Positions 57,761 through 64,000 of a DNA stretch of 64,000 bases are shown here, piece by piece. Location of the stretch: contig OX485804.1 in assembly GCA_950295325.1 (NCBI GenBank), positions 23,624,001 through 23,688,000 of the forward strand, written 5' to 3'. The notes under the pieces are model-generated. The model worked only from the letters and a program-made list of their open reading frames with translations, ran no database searches and was not told the origin of the DNA. This stretch comes from Polytrichum commune (Eukaryota > Streptophyta > Polytrichopsida > Polytrichales > Polytrichaceae). Within the stretch, counting starts at the first letter, position 1. Each line of letters starts with the position of its first letter. Position numbers and translations under genes: made by a program.

Positions 57761-58825
57761 AACTTTACATCCATCATCTTGCATTCACATACTCCGTTGG
57801 TCCCTCAAGCTTAGTGTGAAGCGAACTTGGACCGGCGGCTCCGCCTTTCCCACCAATGAGAGTGAGCGCTTGAAGTGAAATGGTCATGGGCTCTCAGCCC
57901 CGTGTGTGAAGTGGCCCTTAGTACTCCTATCCCACTAGTTTTTATGGTTTTACGGTTTACGTATAGTCTATGATGCATATCATTTAGCTATTTATTTAGG
58001 GTAAATGTTCACAACACCTACCAACTTTTGGGAAGGGTGAAAATGTCGATTTTAATGTAGAACCGGGGGGTTATTGTATTACGCCAAAACAAACACCTAA
58101 ATCATGGTAAAAAAATGTCAAAGTAGTATGTGGAGGTCAATTGGGTATAATCCAACAATAATTCAAGTCATATGGAAAGATTTTATTGCACCCTTGATGG
58201 TAGGTGTTGGGGAAACAACTTTTTTATTTTTTCACTTAGAGCAAGTCACATGTCGAGTGGATGAACCCCATAGAAACTGTCGCTTTAGATTGTGGCCAAG
58301 GGCCATGGCATGAAATACCAAGGGTCTCTAAAACTCATCCGACATAACATTGCTCAGCTCCACTTGCCACACATTGCTGGATTGAGGGTAATTCGGTCAA
58401 GGGCTAGGAATAAGCTTGATATGATCCCAAGAAACTAACGGCTACAGTCTTAGTGCCACAGCAAGGTCTTTGTGTCATGATGTCTCTTTTATTTAGAATG
58501 AGTGAGGGCGCATGAGCTTTAGTAATGTTATGGAATCCTAAACCATGCGATATGTTTAGTAAATGGAAGTCTAAATTGGGTCCTCCGTGACCTGGAACTG
58601 TAGTGTAAAGACATTTGCGATGGGATCTCAACCGAATGTTGTTTCATATCCACGCATGTACCCTTCCACACAAAAAGTTTTAAATAATGAAGAATTATGA
58701 GAATCTAAAGTGCCATGGTCTCTTGGTTATGTGATAGATCCACCTCTTTGAGGTGGTGCTCGACACAAAGTCCAAATTAACCATGAAACATACTTATTCC
58801 CATTCATACATTATGTATGATTATG

Positions 58826-59075
58826 AGACCCTAACCTACCGGGTGGTAGTGGAGAGGTACTCATTTCCGAATGAAGTGGTTGGCGGTTCGATTCCTACTA
58901 TGAGCCCTTCTCTCTCCTTGACAGGAAAAACTAGCTAGGTAGGTAAGAAGCCTAGAGCCCACCCACCACAAGGTAGGCAGTACACCCCACCCTGCACCAA
59001 GAGGATTCTTGAGCAGGGTAGGACCAATGGACTCAAATTCGCGTTGGATTGCTTGACATTGGCTATTTATTTATT
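58826..59075 (+). mobile_element. tRNA-derived SINE with 14-bp target duplication
   Basis: An internal pol III promoter is recognisable: A-box-like TGGTAGTGGAGAGG (about 58,844) and B-box GGTTCGATTCC (about 58,885). The 250-bp body ends in a CTATTTATTTATT-type tail. The flanks are TATGTATGATTATG (58812-58825) and TATGTACGATTATG (59076-59089), a 14-bp target duplication with one mismatch. These are the standard marks of a SINE moved by a LINE machinery. The family name is not known to me. Confidence 0.8.
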
Positions 59076-59824
59076 TATGTACGATTATGTGTAGGTCCTT
59101 CATCCATTCAAAACTCACAAGATTCCTATGGCCCTCACAAGCTCTATTGCAAGCTCTAGTCACATAATATCCACTAGAAATACAACAACCCTACAATTTC
59201 TATACTTGGGTAAAATTGGACCCTTTTTTCTTTTTTTTTAAATTCTTCCATTTATGATCATTTTTGGTTCACTGAATTGTATAAAGGGAAACCGTCCATT
59301 AGATGTAACATAGATACATCCGTCATATTTTGAACACCACTCCTACTATTTTGTTCATTTATCGTACAATACGGATGATGAAATTGGAAATTATATATTT
59401 TTTGATTTTATAAAAGTTCCAATGCGACTAGGTGCAATGTACCTTGCCCCAAATGGAGTCCAGGTTCAATGAACCCACTTTTCATCAACCTAAAGTCCTA
59501 GTTTGGTTTCTTTCCTTCTCCGTACTACTAAGGGTTTTGCCATTGCATTATTGGGAGTTTGTACACTACAATGCCCTACCAAAATAGGTCCTCTAAGTAT
59601 ATCGGTTATTCAAATTAGTAATCCTCGATTAGTGCCACTTGGAATCACACAAACACTCTAATTTCTTGCGGAGGATGGAAAATCACCTCATCTCAAAATG
59701 TTGCAAGTTTTACAAAATGTAGACTATCTATACATGTGACAACTCCTTAAAGATTGCATCCTTAATAGAAAGCTATAGCACTACGTAACTCCCATTGGTA
59801 CTCCACAATGCACTTTTGGAATCG

Positions 59825-60010
59825 AGCACGGTCGAGTTTGAGAAATAATCGGTTAAAGTTCACAACTTCATGAGAATTACCGACCGTTATAGAGGAATCT
59901 ATGGAATATTCCCCAATTGGTTAACAAGAACCGGAAGATCACAACATGTAACCGGTTGCACTTTGGAAACACTCACAAATTTGGCCGATTACGTCCAAAA
60001 ATCTCCCCTT
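59825..60010 (+). repeat. Repeat R3 (AACCGGTT family), copy 2
   Basis: It keeps 'gagtttgagaaataa', 'tatagaggaat', 'gtaaccggttgca' and 'gtccaaaaatctcccc' in the same order as copy 1. Confidence 0.7.
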
Positions 60011-60078
60011 CAAACACCGAACCCAGTGGTGGTACTATGTTGCATGAAATTTGGCATGAACATTTAATGGGTTTTCAA

Positions 60079-60216
60079 GAGGCAATATAATAAAGTATGT
60101 GTGAAATTTCAATTAATGATGCTTGAGGCAATATATTAAAGTATGTGTGGAATTTCAATTAATGAAGCTCGAGGCAATATAATAAAGTATGTGTGGAATT
60201 TCAATTAATGATGCTC
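60079..60216 (+). repeat. 3 x 46-bp tandem repeat
   Basis: Units start at 60079, 60125 and 60171, each beginning GAGGCAATAT and carrying 'aaagtatgtgtg' and 'atttcaattaatga'. Few differences separate the units, so the array is fairly recent. It starts about 70 bp after an R3 copy. Confidence 0.9.
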
Positions 60217-60229
60217 GGCATGTCCTCCA

Positions 60230-63200
60230 TGGCATGCATGATTGGTAGGAATAGAATCTCATCAACCAATGCAATTCGTATGTGCAACATTCTAGGACAA
60301 AGTTCAAGGGACCTCCCCATGCAACACCAAAACAAGCGCGTTTCGTATGGCATCATGTAGTAAATCGAAGGGAGGAAACAAACTCTAAGGAGTATGCAAA
60401 ATAAAAAAATGAAATGAAAATAAATTCTTTCATAAATATGAAAATTGTTACAAATTTTGAAGTAGTACAGTTAGGGTAACACAAAGTCAATCTATAGGTT
60501 AACCCACAACCTCTCATCTAAATTCTACCGCTTGGCTATGTTAGTTGTCAAAACACTTATGAAAGTGATGAAGCACAAGCCGCAACCACATAATCCTTAA
60601 CTTTGTTAGCTTATAAAATATGGATCTCATCCATGTTGACATCACACGACCCTAGTGAGTGGTTAAATGGACCTAGTTTGACTACGGATGCCTCGACCTT
60701 AAATACCATAAAAAATGTAGAGTTTAAAGCTAATTCCGTCGCCCAAAAACCTACAAATAGTCACACATGGGTTGCATATGATTTTCAGGTTTTTATGACA
60801 TATATAAGAGAGGTACTCAAATGGGATCTCTCTCTCTCTCTCTCTCTCTCTCCATGTGGTCAAGGTTAGAATGAATTGGATTGTATTTATGAAGCCTAGA
60901 TTAGGGAATGGGTTTTATATGTGGAGCATGTAGATACGCTTTGTGTGCTTAAATTTGTTCCATTCAATGTTTATACTTGAGTCCAAGATATTACATACAT
61001 GACTACGGTTTTCAGCAACTATCCATGTGGAGGTATTGTCTCCTCCACATACTTCATGTGGTTAAATGAACCGATAATCACTAGGAGTTTAATTTTATAT
61101 ATATATTTATTTCTTGCTTGCTTTTGCTTCTATTGGTTATTTTTCCCTACTCAAGAGACAATCCTATATTGGGACCTCCTACAAGTTCAATATTTGTACC
61201 AGATATTGTTTCCACATTGATGAGGATTGTGGAGAACTCCATGTGGCACCTTAAATTTAGACTATGTTCCACACGTACATGTCGACACCAATGTTCCATG
61301 GCATCTAGGTTCAACCTGAGTTTCACAAAGGGTAGATTTTCATGAATAAAATACCCAATCCAAATGGCACCACATGGCTCGAACTTCCCCGATAGAATAG
61401 GTTTAGTGAAGATGGACGAAATTTTTTACATCTTTGTTGAAATATCCCCGTACCTTGAAATGGCACGTTGAACAAATCACGAAGACTTTCTTAGAGTCCC
61501 ATCTCCCCATGTGGTTGGAAGGAAACTTACATGGATGCTCTCGATTAGTTGTGATTTCCACTTGCGCATTGATAGAGGTTGCAGGGGTCAAGTGCAATGT
61601 GGCCTGACCTAAATCTATATACAATGAAAGACGTGATGGTAGTGATGGTGAGGTTGTTGCCCTACCGTTCCCCACTGTTGTTGCTTATAAAACAAAACAA
61701 AAAATTAAAAAGAAAAACTATCACATGTCAAAAATTCCCTCCCATAACAAACATTTGACAAAGGAAGAGGAAACAAATGTGGACATGAGGGAGGATGAGA
61801 ATTGCAAAAGGTGGCTATGGTGGGGGAAACTTGGGGGAGGTGGCAGGCATGGCATGGGTGGGGGGACATTATGGTCAGAGGTCATGAGGGGTTTATGAGC
61901 ATGGGAATGGCATGCATTTGTATGCCGGGTACACTCAAGGATAGGGACATATGGTTGCATGAGGTATAGGCTTTGATAACCCCAGATATTGATTGTTATG
62001 CCTAGGTGCAAAGGGGTGGGATGGACAATGAGTTGCTTGGATGTTAATTCATATGCACGAAAATAATGGGCTAGGACAGCAAGGGTCCAAGCTAGTGAGG
62101 ATATGCTAGAGTGTAGGTTGTTGTATCGAGTGGCTACACAATTACAAATGGAGAAGGCATGGTTTGTAGCCACCGAACCTGATATGGGAGTTAAGGTGAA
62201 GGTGGGACGATAGTTTTAGCAATGCCTCTAGGAATGTTGCTAGATTGGAATGCCAAACACGACACATAACTTGGGCATTGGAATCTAACTTTATGAAAGC
62301 AATCACATTTGTCATAATGGTTTGTGTGTCTAAAGACTATTGTGGTTGGTATTGCATTGGGACTCTCGCATTTGTGAAAGGTGTTATTCATTATTTTGTT
62401 TAACTCCTTAGTTTTTGTATATTCATGTTGGACAAACTAAAGATTTTTTTTTTGGATTTTCATAATTGATACATGGTCTTGTAAAAACATGTAGCTAAAA
62501 AAAATTTAAAAAATTGATAGGGTTAAATAAAAAAATGCTTCAAAGACCAATGTATTGTAAAATCAAGGTCATTCAAATTCCTTAACCTTCACACAATAGC
62601 CCCCAATAGGATACCCAATTAATGCAATATATAAGGGTAACTAAACCTCCCATGAATGGTTGGCTACATTTTCTCCTTCATAATAAATGACTTTGCCTTT
62701 GACCAGGAAGAAATCGTCACATATGATCATACCTCTCATCCATAACACACAAAAACCCAAACCCTTGTAGATTTATGCTTGATGCATCTCAAATGACTTG
62801 GACTAAACTTATATGAAGTCTTTGAAGCTGATTCCGGTGTCAAGCCAACTTTTTAATATAAAAAAAGTATTTTCTGAACCTCAAGGGTGTCATATAGGAA
62901 CAAGGGAATTCCCTCTCGCCATCCATAGGCACCACGAAGCTCTAGCTGAGACCAGGGTGGGAGTACAATACAATACAATACATTACAATACTATGAGTGA
63001 TGCATTAGATTAAGTTTGGACAACTCGGATTTTTCAGTGTAGACTTGGTTGCAAAGTGGAGAGTTTAGAGGTGTAGATTGCAAACCAGTCTTTCTTTGAA
63101 GGTCATCACCACACCCATTTCAAGGCATGCAAGAATCGAGTGATTGTTCACAAATTCAACGCAATGAAAAGGCTTGCCATGCATTTCTATGGTCACCTTC

Positions 63201-63430
63201 CAAGCATGCAGATGCACAAGTATACATGCTTATGTGACAGCAGCTGCAATCGACAAGTGGCAGTGAAGACTCAACTTCCAGCTACACTAGATTAATGTAA
63301 CTTAAGCTCAAAGCCACAGCTCTCGAAGACAAAGTGTAAGTCTTACATGATCATGTCAGCTTGAGGCTGCAGTTCTCAAAGACGCATGCATATCCTAAAC
63401 CCTAAACCCTACACCACTAACTTAGGTTCA
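60230..63430. other. Gene-free spacer
   Basis: It contains a TC dinucleotide microsatellite (about 60,826-60,852) and a short 'acaat' pentamer tract (about 62,966-62,990). Open frames up to 150 codons near 61.7-62.2 kb lack motifs. No gene is supported. Confidence 0.5.
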
Positions 63431-63640
63431 ATGAACAGGGAGGAACCGGCTGCTAGTTACAGATGTACCAGTTGAGTTAAATGAGCGGTTGAAGTTCAAG
63501 ATCTTGGGGAAATCACCAATCGTTTTAAAATGATTTCTGGAATATAATTTGATTTAATAGAGAAAAATTGAAAGATGTTGACATGTAACTGGTAGGACTC
63601 GGAAACCACTAGGATCTCGACCCAAAAATCCTCCCCGGAC
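63430..63640 (+). repeat. Repeat R3 (AACCGGTT family), copy 3
   Basis: It keeps 'gaaccggctgctagttaca', 'ggttgaagttcaag', 'cactaggatctcgac' and 'ccaaaaatcctccc'. It is the most diverged of the three copies; neither AACCGGTT site is intact. Confidence 0.65.
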
Positions 63641-64000
63641 ACTGCTTGAGTTCGCTTTCCATTTGAGGTATGCGGATGTCATTCGGTTCATTTTTCATGT
63701 TCTTTGACACCTTCTACAGATTAGATTTATGAAAAGAAACTTCTGCTACATGAAGTTAGACATTCGTGATGAGGCATCAACAAAATTTGGATTGAACATC
63801 GTACATTCTCTGATTAAGTTATGACTATCAGAAGTGCATGTGTGTTGATTCTTTGAATAAAATTCTAGGTCTTCTCCATTGTGTTGACTATTAAGTCTAG
63901 AACACATATCTCTTGTTGGTTTTATCTTAAACATATCTCTTGTTGGTTTTATTCTTAGATCTAACCTAACCACACATCATTCAAATGTAGGTACCTGATG

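Noticed and set aside
58830-58900. tRNA gene
   Set aside because: A- and B-box motifs are present, but no full cloverleaf with a 7-bp acceptor stem could be drawn; flanking duplications show a SINE.
60079-60216. CRISPR array
   Set aside because: The 46-bp units are contiguous with no unique spacers, and the window is eukaryotic nuclear DNA.
61721-62173. 150-codon minus-strand frame
   Set aside because: Low-complexity Pro/His/Ser composition with no domain, and stops in all other frames nearby. It looks like non-coding sequence.
63396-63412. Telomere or telomere-adjacent sequence
   Set aside because: Only about two CCCTAAA units occur, far too few; the stretch is an isolated telo-box-like motif.

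Overview
The window looks like nuclear DNA of a land plant. The evidence is GT-AG introns whose reading phases close exactly, a plant-type CACTA transposon, MITEs, a U6 snRNA copy, telo-box (AAACCCTAA) motifs, and two plant genes: MSH1, whose MutS-plus-GIY-YIG fusion is a plant-type architecture, and a PQ-loop membrane protein. The species cannot be fixed. MSH1 has few, fused exons compared with my recollection of angiosperm copies, so a non-flowering plant is possible but unproven.

Layout. 1-1.9 kb: a strand with almost no C, then a 933-bp TA-flanked inverted-repeat element. 1,934-15,860: one complete CACTA (En/Spm-type) transposon of 13.9 kb with CACTACTAG ends and CCT target duplications. 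On its minus strand it carries an apparently intact four-exon transposase (about 1,186 aa) and a smaller unrecognised coiled-coil gene. On its plus strand it carries a seven-exon Ptta/TnpA-like gene (about 899 codons) broken by a 31-bp tandem duplication and an in-frame TGA. A Harbinger-type MITE (2,327-2,720) sits inside it. 15.9-20.4 kb: repeat-rich spacer. 21,048-30,341 (+): MSH1, eight exons, 1,188 aa, a predicted organelle-targeted MutS homologue, with repeats in its introns and a possible extra 180-nt cassette exon. 30.3-36.8 kb: spacer with two pogo-like elements, one keeping a piece of transposase. 36,839-41,002 (-): an 11-exon PQ-loop transporter-like gene, 430 aa, with 27-nt and 21-nt micro-exons, and a GC-rich promoter/leader zone to about 41.9 kb. 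42-64 kb: no convincing protein gene. It holds foldback MITEs, a poly-G-ended hAT-like MITE, a U6 pseudogene, a tRNA-type SINE with 14-bp target duplications, and several dispersed repeat families.

The two host genes are separate: MSH1 reads rightward and the PQ-loop gene leftward, so they converge on the 30-37 kb spacer. The CACTA genes form one mobile unit in which the transposase may still work while the accessory DNA-binding protein looks damaged. I saw no clearly new multi-gene system. The leads most worth checking are the third CACTA gene, the symmetric cassette exon in MSH1 intron 6, the micro-exons through the second PQ loop, and the poly-G MITE. All exon limits come from splice signals and reading phase read by eye, with no transcript data.
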